DNA from: Maribacter aquivivus | Lineage (GTDB): Bacteria; Bacteroidota; Bacteroidia; Flavobacteriales; Flavobacteriaceae | Length of the DNA stretch: 64,000 bases | Assembly (NCBI RefSeq): GCF_900142175.1 | Contig: NZ_FQZX01000004.1 | Coordinates: forward strand, 106,998 to 170,997 | Direction of reading: 5' to 3' | In this document: positions 18,825 through 27,986 of the stretch, in pieces | Numbering within the stretch: position 1 is the stretch's first letter | Layout: every line of letters begins with the position of its first letter | Translations under genes and position numbers: made by a program | Notes under the pieces: model-generated | Told to the model about the DNA's origin: nothing | The model's input: only the letters and a program-made list of their open reading frames with translations | Databases searched by the model: none

Positions 18825-18849
18825 AGCCTGCTATTTTTAATAGCAGGCT
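18825..18849. terminator. Bidirectional terminator between egtD and CBM48 gene
   Basis: AGCCTGCTATT pairs with AATAGCAGGCT around a TTT loop, with A and T runs outside. The two flanking genes converge on it. Confidence 0.9.
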
Positions 18850-18871
18850 TTCTATATTTCAGTGTTATTTT

Positions 18872-19168
18872 TTACAATTCTAATACAGCATTCTCAGAAC
18901 CAGCAAAATCATTCCATTGGTAACGATCAGCCTCACCATCGTTTACATATTCTCCATCAACAATGTATTTGAATTCAAATGAGTTCTCTTTTGGAAGATC
19001 AAAAGTCCCTTTAAAAGAGCCATTTTTTTGTTTCTTCAATTCGCTCTTTTTTGCGTTCCAGTTATTGAAATCGCCTACAACAGCTACTTTTTTTGCATCG
19101 TCTGTAGGTACCGTAAAAGTAACCTTACATACTGGCTTAGTTTTTAAATATTTTTTTGCAATTGCCAT
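18872..19168 (-). CDS. Isoamylase early-set / CBM48-like glycogen-binding domain protein
   Basis: A small 98-aa protein made of one immunoglobulin-like domain: VCKVTFTVPTDDAKKVAVVG, then DFNNWN, LPKENSFEFKYIVDGEYV and a YQWNDFAGSENAVL end. The DFNNW and EFKYIVDG motifs are typical of CBM48/AMPK-beta glycogen-binding modules. No catalytic domain is attached and there is no signal peptide. Stand-alone copies occur widely in Bacteroidota with unknown function. The upstream neighbour on the same strand is the PLP enzyme, 148 bases away. Confidence 0.85.
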   Translation of the reverse strand: MAIAKKYLKTKPVCKVTFTVPTDDAKKVAVVGDFNNWNAKKSELKKQKNGSFKGTFDLPKENSFEFKYIVDGEYVNDGEADRYQWNDFAGSENAVLEL

Positions 19169-19316
19169 GATATTAGATTTAATATTTAAAGCAAAACTAG
19201 TACAATAAAATACTCATTTACAACACTTAAGAGATTTTTATCAAATCCTTAATATTTATGCTTTTTATAGATGTACAACGGAATTTAACCCTACAAAAAT
19301 ACTTTATTATGAATAG

Positions 19317-20402
19317 CTACTTTCCTGTTTTTAAGATTTTTACAATTGCGTCTATTTCTGCCTCGGTATTATAGAAATGAAAACTTAAACGCACACCGTC
19401 GCCTCTTTGAGCACAAAACACATCATTGTCTATTAGTTTTTGATAAGTAGCTTCATTTGCTTTTATATTAAAAATAGTGCTATGCTGCTTTCTTCCCAAA
19501 ACTTCATCAGATAATAGTCCTAGTTTTTGAAATTCTGCCTTTGCCTTCTCTGATAACTTGCGGTTATGTGCTGTTATTTTATCCATCCCTATTCTTTCAA
19601 AAAAATCTAGAGAAAACTTTAAACTCCCAAAAATCAGCGATGACAGATGACCTGGCTCAAATTTCTTAGCGAATCTAATTTCATCTTTTTTATTAAAATC
19701 TCCGTCAGCAGCATTAAAACCAATATTATTTATCGCAAACTCATTTTTTACTTGATCTGAAAACAACATAAATCCATTACCATAACCAGCCAATAACCAC
19801 TTATAGGCACTAGCTCCTAAAACATCAATTCCAGAATTATCAAAATCAAAGCTAGCACTACCACAAAATTGAGTACCATCTACCATGATAATCAAACTAG
19901 GATGTTGTTTTTTTAAATCTTTCAAAAATCCTAAATCAATAGCAAAACCATCTAACCACTGTACCAAACTCAAAGCAAGCACATCGATTTTCTGACTTGA
20001 TATTGTTTCTTGAATACGCTCTTCTAAATTGGCTGTCATAGACATATAGAAAACCTCAAAATCTCTATTCTCAAAACTCCAATTAAGAGAAGGATAATCA
20101 TTCTCAACAAGTAACACCTTTTTCTTGGAATTCAACCCCTCTAACAACACATTAAGTCCTGATGAAAAATTGCTCACTAAAGCTACGTTCTCTCGTTTAC
20201 AATTAAAAAACCTACCAACGCTAGTGCGCGTATTTGAAATTACCTTTAACGATTGCTCCCGCATATCGCTACCATCTATTAAAAAGTCTAGATCATGTTC
20301 TTGCCGCCATTCTAACAAAGAATCATACAGCAACCCATACACTGCAGTGTTCACATAAATACCTTTTCTTAAAACTGGGAATTCTTTTCTAAATTTTTCC
20401 AT
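19317..20402 (-). CDS. Class V PLP-dependent aminotransferase/lyase (EgtE candidate)
   Basis: A fold-type I class V enzyme of 361 aa in the cysteine desulfurase/EgtE/kynureninase group. The cofactor site shows D175 and Q178 (MVDGTQ) and the PLP lysine K201 in SAYKW. An Arg-rich C-terminal segment (QRGDGVRLSFHFYN) probably binds the substrate carboxylate. No desulfurase-type catalytic Cys loop is evident. It lies two genes from egtB-egtD on the opposite strand, with only the CBM48 gene between. Ergothioneine synthesis needs a PLP C-S lyase (EgtE), so this is a reasonable candidate, but sequence alone does not prove it. Confidence 0.72.
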   Translation of the reverse strand: MEKFRKEFPVLRKGIYVNTAVYGLLYDSLLEWRQEHDLDFLIDGSDMREQSLKVISNTRTSVGRFFNCKRENVALVSNFSSGLNVLLEGLNSKKKVLLVENDYPSLNWSFENRDFEVFYMSMTANLEERIQETISSQKIDVLALSLVQWLDGFAIDLGFLKDLKKQHPSLIIMVDGTQFCGSASFDFDNSGIDVLGASAYKWLLAGYGNGFMLFSDQVKNEFAINNIGFNAADGDFNKKDEIRFAKKFEPGHLSSLIFGSLKFSLDFFERIGMDKITAHNRKLSEKAKAEFQKLGLLSDEVLGRKQHSTIFNIKANEATYQKLIDNDVFCAQRGDGVRLSFHFYNTEAEIDAIVKILKTGK

Positions 20403-20456
20403 TGATTATAGCGTATAATACATTTCCTGTATCTTTATACCAAAGATAGGAAGAGT

Positions 20457-20858
20457 ATGTTTTCTAGAAATAAAAATACCTCCAAATTAGATTTAGAGCA
20501 GCATGAGCTATTAGAGAATGCTCAAAAAAGGGTTAAACAAAAAAAACGCCTTTACACGCATTTCGTAGTATTTTTAGTTGGTAGTGTTTTCTTGGTGCTT
20601 ATTAATAAAATATTAAAATACCGACAAGAATATAATTGGTTTGTTTGGGCAATTACCTTTTGGGGATTTCTGTTTGTGCTACATATTTTTAATGTCTTTA
20701 TTACCAATAAATTCATGGGTAATGACTGGGAACGCGCACAAAGAGAAAAATTAGTAGCGAAGCAAAAGCAACGTATTGCTGAAATGGAAAAAGAAATTGA
20801 ACAGGAAATAAAACAACCCATCTCAATTGAACCCGAACCTAAAAAAAAACTACTTTGA
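20457..20858 (+). CDS. 2TM domain protein
   Basis: A 133-aa membrane protein with two hydrophobic helices (about residues 37-55 and 63-84). They are separated by a short loop with EYNWF and preceded by a basic coiled segment. The helix-2 end (NVFITNKFMGNDWERAQ) and the following charged tail match the 2TM domain common in Bacteroidota. The function is unknown. Its stop codon overlaps the TTG start of folA, suggesting coupled translation. Confidence 0.82.
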   Translation: MFSRNKNTSKLDLEQHELLENAQKRVKQKKRLYTHFVVFLVGSVFLVLINKILKYRQEYNWFVWAITFWGFLFVLHIFNVFITNKFMGNDWERAQREKLVAKQKQRIAEMEKEIEQEIKQPISIEPEPKKKLL

Positions 20859-21370
20859 GTACACTCATAATGATTGCTGCGGCAGCAGAAAACAACGCGC
20901 TTGGCAAAGACAACGATTTACTTTGGCATTTGCCAGATGATTTTAAAAGATTCAAGAAATTAACGTCTGGTCATAAAATTATCATGGGTAGAAAAACATA
21001 TGAAAGTTTCCCTAAGCCTTTACCAAATAGAACTCACATTATCATTACCAGAGATAAAAATTACTTGGTAGACTATGATGAATGTATTGTTGTGCACTCT
21101 TTAGATGAAGCAATAGATTTAATAGACAATGAAATTGCCTTTATAATTGGTGGCGGAGAAATTTATAAGCAAGGTGAAAAACGTTCTGACAAAATAGAAC
21201 TAACCCGTGTGCATGCCACTTTTGAAGATGCGGATACCTTTTTTCCAGAAATTGACGAGAACTATTGGGTGCTAACAAACCAAGAGTTTCACCCAACAGA
21301 CGAAAAACACAAGTTATCATTCACTTATTTAACCTACGTTAAAAAAGAAAACACCCTTAAAAGTCTTTAA
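20855..21370 (+). CDS. folA: Dihydrofolate reductase (TTG start)
   Basis: Reduces dihydrofolate to tetrahydrofolate with NADPH. Motifs: AAAENNALGKDNDLLWHLPDDF (active-site Asp in LPDDF), GRKTYESF, LPNRTHIIITRD and FIIGGGEIY. I use the TTG at 20855, which overlaps the previous gene's TGA. It restores the first beta strand (STLIMIAAAAEN), which the first ATG at 20870 would cut. The length of 171 aa is normal. It functions with ThyA (14932) in the dTMP cycle. The 3' end overlaps the convergent murI gene by 14 bases. Confidence 0.94.
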   Translation: MSTLIMIAAAAENNALGKDNDLLWHLPDDFKRFKKLTSGHKIIMGRKTYESFPKPLPNRTHIIITRDKNYLVDYDECIVVHSLDEAIDLIDNEIAFIIGGGEIYKQGEKRSDKIELTRVHATFEDADTFFPEIDENYWVLTNQEFHPTDEKHKLSFTYLTYVKKENTLKSL

Positions 21371-22145
21371 AAGATACTGTGTATTTAGGTTTAGCCAATT
21401 CTAAAATCGAAGCAAGTACTTTTACATCACCATTTGTATAAAATTGATGAATGCCAACATTTGTAGAATTGGTCAATAACTCGTTTTTGACTAAAACTGT
21501 TCTTGTCTGCCGAGCTACTGCTTGACCAGAGTCTATTATAGTTACATTTTCTGGCAACATTTTTTTCAGTAGCGGAATTAGATATGGGTAATGCGTACAG
21601 CCCAAAACAAGGTAATCCATTCCCTTTTCAAGCATAGGTCGTATATAACCCTCTAACAACTGGTATAATTCATCGCTTTGAAGGTTTCCGTTTTCAATCA
21701 TTTCAACTAAACCGGTGCCTCGTTGTTCTAAAACAGTTATACCGGCAGCATGATTTTTTGAAGTGCTATGAAACAGACTACTAGATAAGGTCCCCTTTGT
21801 AGCTAAAACACCCACAATCTTAGATTTAGTATTTATAGCCGCAGGTTTTAATGCTGGCTCAATACCTATAAAAGGAACAGTGTAGTTTGCCCTTAAATAA
21901 TCAATGGCGTTTGTCGTTGCTGTATTACAAGCAACGACTATAATTTTACAACCTTGGCTTAATAAATATTCAGTATTCTTTATACTCAGCTCTAGAATTC
22001 GTTCTTCAGATTTTTCACCATATGGTGCATTCTTACTATCTGCCAAATAAATACAATCTTCATTAGGTAAAAGCTCTTGTATTTCACCCCAGATAGATGT
22101 GCCGCCAATACCAGAATCAAAAATACCTATTTGCCTATTGTCCAT
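21357..22145 (-). CDS. murI: Glutamate racemase
   Basis: Interconverts L- and D-glutamate for peptidoglycan. The two catalytic cysteines are in VACNTATTNA and LGCTHYPYL, and the N-terminal GIFDSGIGGTSIW and DSKNAPYGEKS blocks are intact. The length of 262 aa is standard. It starts 1 base after the stop of the upstream phosphatase gene, so the two probably form an operon. Its 3' end overlaps folA on the other strand by 14 bases, so no terminator fits between the two. Confidence 0.96.
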   Translation of the reverse strand: MDNRQIGIFDSGIGGTSIWGEIQELLPNEDCIYLADSKNAPYGEKSEERILELSIKNTEYLLSQGCKIIVVACNTATTNAIDYLRANYTVPFIGIEPALKPAAINTKSKIVGVLATKGTLSSSLFHSTSKNHAAGITVLEQRGTGLVEMIENGNLQSDELYQLLEGYIRPMLEKGMDYLVLGCTHYPYLIPLLKKMLPENVTIIDSGQAVARQTRTVLVKNELLTNSTNVGIHQFYTNGDVKVLASILELAKPKYTVSFKDF

Positions 22146-22146
22146 A

Positions 22147-23820
22147 TTATTTAAATACTTCTGTTATAGGCTTACCAGTTGCTCCGTTTGGAAAAGATAT
22201 ACCTAACAACGCCGAAATGGTTGGTGCAATATCAGGAATCTCAGTTCTGTTAACTGTGGAACCTGGCTTTACACCCATACCATAAAACAATAGTGGCGCA
22301 TGTGTATCATAAATTTGTGGTGAGCCATGTGTAGATCCCGTAGTATTATAAGAAATAAATCCTGGTTTTAATACTACCAATACATCACCCGATCTTTTTT
22401 GGTTATAGCCATTCTGTAAGATATAAGGAATACCATGGGTGTAATTATAACTCCACATTTGATTCGCTGTATACACTCTATCTATTGCATCGTAACCTAA
22501 AACTTCTTGAGCTATTTCAACTTGCACGTCAGCCAAGCTAAGGTCTAGGTTTTTAACAATTTTATGATCCAAAAATATTTGATCATTAGAATAGTTTTTA
22601 ATAATATCTTCTGTACCATACTTATACTGTAAAAACTCGGTCAACCTTTTTTTGTTCGCCGCTGTGTCAATATAACCTGACGGTATTTTTTCACTTTTTA
22701 AATACGTTGGCACTTCAACTGCTCCATGATCTGCAGTTAAGAACAACGTATACTCTCCTTCTCCTACGATCTTATCCAAAGCTTTAAAAAATCTTTCTAA
22801 ATCTGCATCTAACCTTAAATAAGTATCTTGAACTTCTTTAGAATTTACGCCATACATATGCCCAACATAATCAGTACTTGAAAAACTTACTGCTAAAAAA
22901 TCTGTTATATCGTCTTTACCCAAACCCTCTTGCTTTAATGCCTCTATAGCAAAATCTGCAGTCAATGAATTACCAAATGGTGTTGCCTTTATAATATCAA
23001 AATCTTTTGTTTTATCTAGTAATGCAGGAGTATTGTGAGGAAATGAAGTTGTTGACTCCCCTTCAAATTTTCCTTCAAAAATGTTATTATCAGTTCCACT
23101 CTCTTTATACTCCTTAATATCTTTTAACGTATTCCATTCTCTTTTATAAGATTGTGCCTTACCTGATGAGTTAAAATCATTAACCCATTTTGGAAGTTGA
23201 TTCATGTAATAAGAACTTGTAATCCATTTAGCTTCATTTGCACCATGAAACCAATAAGCAGCATTAGCTGTATGCCCACCAGGTAAAACCGCACCTCTAT
23301 CCTTTAAAGCGATGGCGATGGTCTTGCCTTGCATTTGGCTACTTAAACGCACTTCGTCTGTTATCGTGGTAACGCCCATACGGTGTGGTGACATTTTTCC
23401 TGCATCTGCCGTAGTTCCTACAGATGTATAGGTATCATCACTGGCACAATACACACTTGCATCAATCTCTTTATCATACCAATTATTACCAATTATACCG
23501 TGCACTGCAGGTGTAGTACCAGTATATACAGAAGTGTGCCCAGGTCCCGTACTTGTAGGTGCATAGTTAAAATGGTTGTTTTTACAATTGAACCCCTGTT
23601 CTACAAGTCTTTTGAAACCATCATTTCCAAAATGATCGTAAAAACGTGTTATATAATCATAACGCATTTGGTCTACTACAATACCTACCACCAATTTTGG
23701 TTTTACCCTTAAAAGGTCATCATTTGTATTTTCCTTATTTTTCTTTTGTGCGTTTAAGGCGTTCACCAATAACATCGTGCTTACAAATAAAGAAGCAACA
23801 AAATATTTTTTCATTTTCAT
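22147..23820 (-). CDS. PafA-like alkaline phosphatase, exported
   Basis: An alkaline phosphatase superfamily protein of about 557 aa. I chose the ATG at 23820; the frame extends to a TTG at 23841. A signal peptide follows (YFVASLFVSTMLLVNALNAQ). The first metal ligand is in VVDQMRYD. The nucleophile is a threonine in TSTGPGH, and GIIGNNW and ALKDRGAVLPGG supply the Asn, Lys and Arg known from PafA-type monoesterases. Metal-binding TADHGA and the late HGSP/THAPL blocks are present. It should release phosphate from extracytoplasmic monoesters. A phosphodiesterase role is possible but less likely given the K-x-R pair. Confidence 0.85.
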   Translation of the reverse strand: MKMKKYFVASLFVSTMLLVNALNAQKKNKENTNDDLLRVKPKLVVGIVVDQMRYDYITRFYDHFGNDGFKRLVEQGFNCKNNHFNYAPTSTGPGHTSVYTGTTPAVHGIIGNNWYDKEIDASVYCASDDTYTSVGTTADAGKMSPHRMGVTTITDEVRLSSQMQGKTIAIALKDRGAVLPGGHTANAAYWFHGANEAKWITSSYYMNQLPKWVNDFNSSGKAQSYKREWNTLKDIKEYKESGTDNNIFEGKFEGESTTSFPHNTPALLDKTKDFDIIKATPFGNSLTADFAIEALKQEGLGKDDITDFLAVSFSSTDYVGHMYGVNSKEVQDTYLRLDADLERFFKALDKIVGEGEYTLFLTADHGAVEVPTYLKSEKIPSGYIDTAANKKRLTEFLQYKYGTEDIIKNYSNDQIFLDHKIVKNLDLSLADVQVEIAQEVLGYDAIDRVYTANQMWSYNYTHGIPYILQNGYNQKRSGDVLVVLKPGFISYNTTGSTHGSPQIYDTHAPLLFYGMGVKPGSTVNRTEIPDIAPTISALLGISFPNGATGKPITEVFK

Positions 23821-23932
23821 ACGGATAGGATTGTAACACAAATGTAAAATAATTTACATCTTTAAAGATTAAACGGAGGTTAAATCAGGTCCTTTATTGT
23901 TATTTTTACGGTAAGAAATATATTTTCAATCA

Positions 23933-24670
23933 ATGAACTATTTAGCATCTGTAGGGAGCTATGCAATTATGATCCGCGAGGTTTTTAAAAAACCTACGAA
24001 ATGGAGAATAATGAAGTCCCTTATATTCAAGGAAATAGATGAGTTGATTTTTAGCTCATTGGGTATAATCATATTCATTTCCTTTTTTATCGGTGCCGTT
24101 GTAGCCATACAAACAGCACTTAACCTCACCAACCCATTAATACCCCGAAATCTAATTGGTTTTGCAACTCGCCAGTCTGTAATATTAGAATTTGCACCTA
24201 CTTTCGTATCTATTATAATGGCTGGTAAAGTAGGATCTTACATTACATCTAGTATTGGCACCATGCGTGTAACCGAGCAAATAGATGCCTTAGAAGTAAT
24301 GGGCGTAAATTCATTAAATTACTTAGTTTTTCCTAAGATTATTGCAATGCTTTTTTACCCTTTCGCAATTGCAATTTCTATGTATGTTGGAATATTCGGT
24401 GGATGGATGGCCGGAGTTTTTGGTGGATTTTTAACCAGTGAAGATTTTATTACAGGATTACAATCAGATTTTGTTCCTTTTCATATTGCATATGCATTTG
24501 TGAAAACCTTGATTTTTGCTTTTGTAATTGCGACTATACCTTCATTTCATGGATTTTATATGCGCGGCGGAGCTTTAGAGGTTGGTAAGGCAAGTACGAC
24601 AGCGTTCGTTTGGACAAGTGTTGTAATTATCATACTCAACTACATATTAACCCAACTTTTGCTAGGATAA
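23933..24670 (+). CDS. mlaE: MlaE-type lipid ABC transporter permease
   Basis: An integral permease (245 aa, five to six helices) of the MCE/Mla phospholipid transport system. FFIGAVVAIQTALNL, ATRQSVILEFAPTFVSIIMAGKVGS and TEQIDALEVMGVNSLNYLVFPK are signature blocks. The stop overlaps the ATP-binding subunit start (TAATG). The MCE-domain protein (MlaD) normally partnering this permease is not in the window. The gene is divergent from the phosphatase gene, with about 110 bases between. Confidence 0.93.
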   Translation: MNYLASVGSYAIMIREVFKKPTKWRIMKSLIFKEIDELIFSSLGIIIFISFFIGAVVAIQTALNLTNPLIPRNLIGFATRQSVILEFAPTFVSIIMAGKVGSYITSSIGTMRVTEQIDALEVMGVNSLNYLVFPKIIAMLFYPFAIAISMYVGIFGGWMAGVFGGFLTSEDFITGLQSDFVPFHIAYAFVKTLIFAFVIATIPSFHGFYMRGGALEVGKASTTAFVWTSVVIIILNYILTQLLLG

Positions 24671-25437
24671 TGATAGAAGTACGAGACATACATAAATCTT
24701 TTGGCGATGCTCATATCCTTAAAGGGGTTACGACTACTTTCGAAAAAGGAAAAACTAATTTAATCATTGGACAAAGTGGATCAGGTAAAACTGTTTTTCT
24801 TAAATGTCTTTTAGGATTATTTATCCCAGAAGAAGGCGGTATTGTCTATGACGGAAAACTATATGCTAACCTTACCGATAACGAGAAACGCGATTTAAGA
24901 CAAGAAATGGGCATGGTATTTCAAGGTAGCGCCCTTTTTGATAGTATGACGGTAGAAGGTAATGTCATGTTCCCTCTAGAAATGTTTACCAAACAGCCTA
25001 AATCTGAAATGAAAGACCGTGTAGATGCGGTGCTAAAAAGAGTAAATTTAATTGATGCTCATCATAAATTTCCTTCTGAGATTTCTGGGGGTATGCAAAA
25101 ACGTGTGGCTATTGCTCGTGCTATAGTTATGAATCCGAAATATCTTTTTTGCGATGAACCAAACTCTGGTTTAGATCCTAAGACGGCTATTCTTATTGAT
25201 GACCTTATCAAAGAAATTACCGAAGAGTATAATATTACTACCGTAATAAATACTCATGATATGAACTCGGTAATGCAAATTGGGGAAAAAATAATTTTTC
25301 TTAAAGACGGACTTCTAGAATGGGAAGGGACTAAAAACGAAATCTTTAAAACCGATAATGAAGCCGTAACTAATTTTGTGTATTCATCTGACCTTTTCAA
25401 GAAGGTACGCCAAATGTATATACAAGAACAAAATTAG
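24670..25437 (+). CDS. mlaF: MlaF-type ABC transporter ATP-binding protein
   Basis: The ATPase of the MlaE permease, 255 aa from the ATG at 24670. The frame is open 20 codons further upstream, but that would run into mlaE. Walker A is GQSGSGKT, the signature is ISGGMQKR, Walker B is YLFCDEPNSGLDP, and the H-loop is in NTHDMNSV. PNSGLDP is typical of the MCE-associated subfamily. Its last 4 bases overlap the end of the convergent DUF389 gene. Confidence 0.94.
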   Translation: MIEVRDIHKSFGDAHILKGVTTTFEKGKTNLIIGQSGSGKTVFLKCLLGLFIPEEGGIVYDGKLYANLTDNEKRDLRQEMGMVFQGSALFDSMTVEGNVMFPLEMFTKQPKSEMKDRVDAVLKRVNLIDAHHKFPSEISGGMQKRVAIARAIVMNPKYLFCDEPNSGLDPKTAILIDDLIKEITEEYNITTVINTHDMNSVMQIGEKIIFLKDGLLEWEGTKNEIFKTDNEAVTNFVYSSDLFKKVRQMYIQEQN

Positions 25438-26903
25438 TCTTTAGGCATTTCCTTTATTTGAATTTTCTCATTATTCAATCTAAGTCTCAGCCATTCTTGT
25501 AGTTTAGCCATATCCTTAACGGTTTCGGCTCTCTTAGCTTCCTTTTTCCAGGTTACTTCAAATAATGGAATACTATCTGTTTTTGTAAAATCTGTTGAAA
25601 TTAAATATGCATAACCTATTCGATCCAAATTTTCGTAATTGGTTTTTGCTTCAAGACTAATTTCTTTGAAAGGAATTTGATTTGATGAAATCTGATTCAA
25701 CCTTACCAATTCACTTTCTAAAAGCTGAATTTTCTCATCTTTAGTGGTAAGAATACTTTTCTGTGACTCATAAAGCTCATTAACATATTTCAGCTCATTT
25801 GCTTCGTCACTTTTAGATCCCTGAACAACGCTAAGTTCAGTTCCTTGTAGTTGTTTGTACTCTGCCATCTGGGCACGCCAAGTAGCAATTACATTATCAG
25901 GTATACCATCATTACCCATAAACACCAATTCAATTTTAGACTTACCTTCAGCATCGTAGTCTACCTCACTAAAATCTTTTAAAAACTTGCCTTCACCCGC
26001 AAATTGATAAGGTGCTATTTTCTCTGTAATAAAAGACTCTGCATCCCTATTAAATAATGACTTTTTAAATACGCTATAGAATGTAAAACCTGCAGGTATC
26101 ATAACCAAAACAGCCAATAAAGAAGCTAGCCTAGCTATTAATTTTCTTCGTTGCGAATTCACGTAACGAACCATCGGAAATTTCAAGAGCTTTATTACCA
26201 AGAAAGTTGCTAAGGCTATGAAAATAGTATTAATAATGAACAGGTACATTGCACCCGTCGCATACTCCCAGTTTCCGATTGCCAAGCCAAAACCTACGGT
26301 ACACAAAGGTGGCATTAACGCTGTGGCAATTGCAACACCAAAAATTACACTTGCAATTGTACCTTTCTTAGCACGCGCAATCACCAATGCCAAACCACCA
26401 AAAAATGCTATTAAAACATCTCTAATATCTGGTTCAGTTCTAGCCAAAAGCTCCGAAGATTCATCCCTAAGTGGAAAAAAACGATAGAACAAGTACGCTG
26501 TTATCACACTTAAAACTACCATTACGGCAAAGTTCTTCAATGATCGTTTTAAGGTATCAATGTCATTTATAGCCACAGACATGCCTATACCTAAAATAGG
26601 ACCCATTAGAGGCGAAATTAACATCGCACCGATTACTACAGCAGTAGAATTGGCATTAAGACCAATAGACGCAATAAAAATAGAACAAATCAAAATCCAA
26701 GAAGTATGCCCCTTAAAAGGAATATCAGCAATAATAGCTTCTTTCGTCGCCTGCTGATCTGTATTGGTTCTAATATCCAACAGCTCAGAAAGAAACGTTT
26801 TAACACTACCTAAAAGACCCTGAAAATCTTTTTTCACTTCTTCACTACCACTACCCTCATTACTGTTAGGGGTAATGTTATCTTGATTAAGATTGTTCTC
26901 CAT
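25434..26903 (-). CDS. DUF389 membrane protein
   Basis: A 489-aa protein with an N-terminal cytoplasmic segment. It is followed by 7-8 membrane helices containing GLNANSTAVVIGAMLISPLM and GTIASVIFGVAIATALMPPL, the hallmark repeats of DUF389. The C-terminal roughly 200 residues form an extracytoplasmic or cytoplasmic domain with a coiled-coil segment (about 385-410). The biochemical function of DUF389 proteins is unknown. It is the last gene of a five-gene minus-strand operon, 2 bases after the mannose-1-phosphate guanylyltransferase gene. Confidence 0.85.
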   Translation of the reverse strand: MENNLNQDNITPNSNEGSGSEEVKKDFQGLLGSVKTFLSELLDIRTNTDQQATKEAIIADIPFKGHTSWILICSIFIASIGLNANSTAVVIGAMLISPLMGPILGIGMSVAINDIDTLKRSLKNFAVMVVLSVITAYLFYRFFPLRDESSELLARTEPDIRDVLIAFFGGLALVIARAKKGTIASVIFGVAIATALMPPLCTVGFGLAIGNWEYATGAMYLFIINTIFIALATFLVIKLLKFPMVRYVNSQRRKLIARLASLLAVLVMIPAGFTFYSVFKKSLFNRDAESFITEKIAPYQFAGEGKFLKDFSEVDYDAEGKSKIELVFMGNDGIPDNVIATWRAQMAEYKQLQGTELSVVQGSKSDEANELKYVNELYESQKSILTTKDEKIQLLESELVRLNQISSNQIPFKEISLEAKTNYENLDRIGYAYLISTDFTKTDSIPLFEVTWKKEAKRAETVKDMAKLQEWLRLRLNNEKIQIKEMPKD

Positions 26904-26905
26904 AT

Positions 26906-27985
26906 TTAAGCGAATTCATCACCAAAGGTATCCTTTACCTTATTTAAAACTTGTTTAATATCTTGTTCTTTGGTCTTAGGATAAATCAAAAGTACTTCAT
27001 CCTTATCAACAATAATATAATCGTTAAGTCCGTCTACCACGACTACTTTACCTGCTTTAGACCTAATCATATTACCATTAGCGTCTTCTGTCAATACTTT
27101 AGCATTTACTATAGCATTTTTATTCTCATCTTTATCTAGCTTGTCGTACAACGAACCCCAAGTACCTAAATCATTCCAATCAAAAGTAGCTTCTTTCACA
27201 TAGATTGCTTTTGAATTTTCCAAAATAGCGTAATCGATAGATATATTTTCAGCTTTTGGATAGTTCTCAGAAATAAATTTCTTTTCATCGTCTGTATTAT
27301 AACATACTAAACCATCTCTAAACAACGCATATTGTTTTGGCTGAAAATTTTGGAACGCGTTTACAATAGTTTTTGCACTCCACATAAATATACCTGCGTT
27401 CCACAAAAAGTTACCTTGCGCTAGAAAGTCTTTAGCAGTTTCATAGTCTGGCTTCTCTCTGAACTGATTTACTTTTTTAATTGGTGCTTTATCTGCCTTA
27501 TTATATTCTATATACCCAAAACCTGTATTAGGGAAAGAAGGTTTTATACCCAAAGTACATAAAACATCTTCAGTCTCGCACTTTGTAAAACACGCTGTAA
27601 CATCTTTTGCAAATGCATCTTCATCTTCTATCCAATGGTCACTTGGGGCAACAATCATTACCGCATCTTCATTCATCTTCTGAATCTTCATTGCGGCATA
27701 TAAAATACATGGTGCTGTATTTCTCATTGCAGGTTCAAGAACTACCTGTTCTTGTTTTACCATTGGTAATTGCTCCAAGACCAAATCATTATAACGTTCA
27801 TTGGTAAGAATCAAAATATTCTCAGTAGGTACGAATTTGTTTAATCTTTGAAACGTTTTCTGAATTAGGGTATCACCTGTACCCAACATATCATGAAATT
27901 GCTTCGGATTCTCACTTGTGCTTATTGGCCAGAACCTAGATCCTACTCCACCCGCCATTAAAACGGCATAATAATTTTTGTTCAT
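26906..27985 (-). CDS. Mannose-1-phosphate guanylyltransferase
   Basis: Makes GDP-mannose from mannose-1-phosphate and GTP for glycan synthesis. The N-terminal nucleotidyltransferase signature LMAGGVGSRFWPIS, the NTAPCILYAA block, APSDHWI and the GFGYIEYNK segment are present. At 359 aa it lacks the C-terminal isomerase domain of bifunctional ManC/AlgA, so it is monofunctional. Spacing to both neighbours is 1-2 bases. The neighbours (protease-like, SDR, DUF389) give no pathway hint, so its use in surface polysaccharide or protein glycosylation is open. Confidence 0.92.
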   Translation of the reverse strand: MNKNYYAVLMAGGVGSRFWPISTSENPKQFHDMLGTGDTLIQKTFQRLNKFVPTENILILTNERYNDLVLEQLPMVKQEQVVLEPAMRNTAPCILYAAMKIQKMNEDAVMIVAPSDHWIEDEDAFAKDVTACFTKCETEDVLCTLGIKPSFPNTGFGYIEYNKADKAPIKKVNQFREKPDYETAKDFLAQGNFLWNAGIFMWSAKTIVNAFQNFQPKQYALFRDGLVCYNTDDEKKFISENYPKAENISIDYAILENSKAIYVKEATFDWNDLGTWGSLYDKLDKDENKNAIVNAKVLTEDANGNMIRSKAGKVVVVDGLNDYIIVDKDEVLLIYPKTKEQDIKQVLNKVKDTFGDEFA

Positions 27986-27986
27986 G

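Noticed and set aside
19317..20402. Cysteine desulfurase (IscS/SufS)
   Set aside because: The PLP site fits class V, but no catalytic Cys loop was seen and no suf or isc genes are adjacent.
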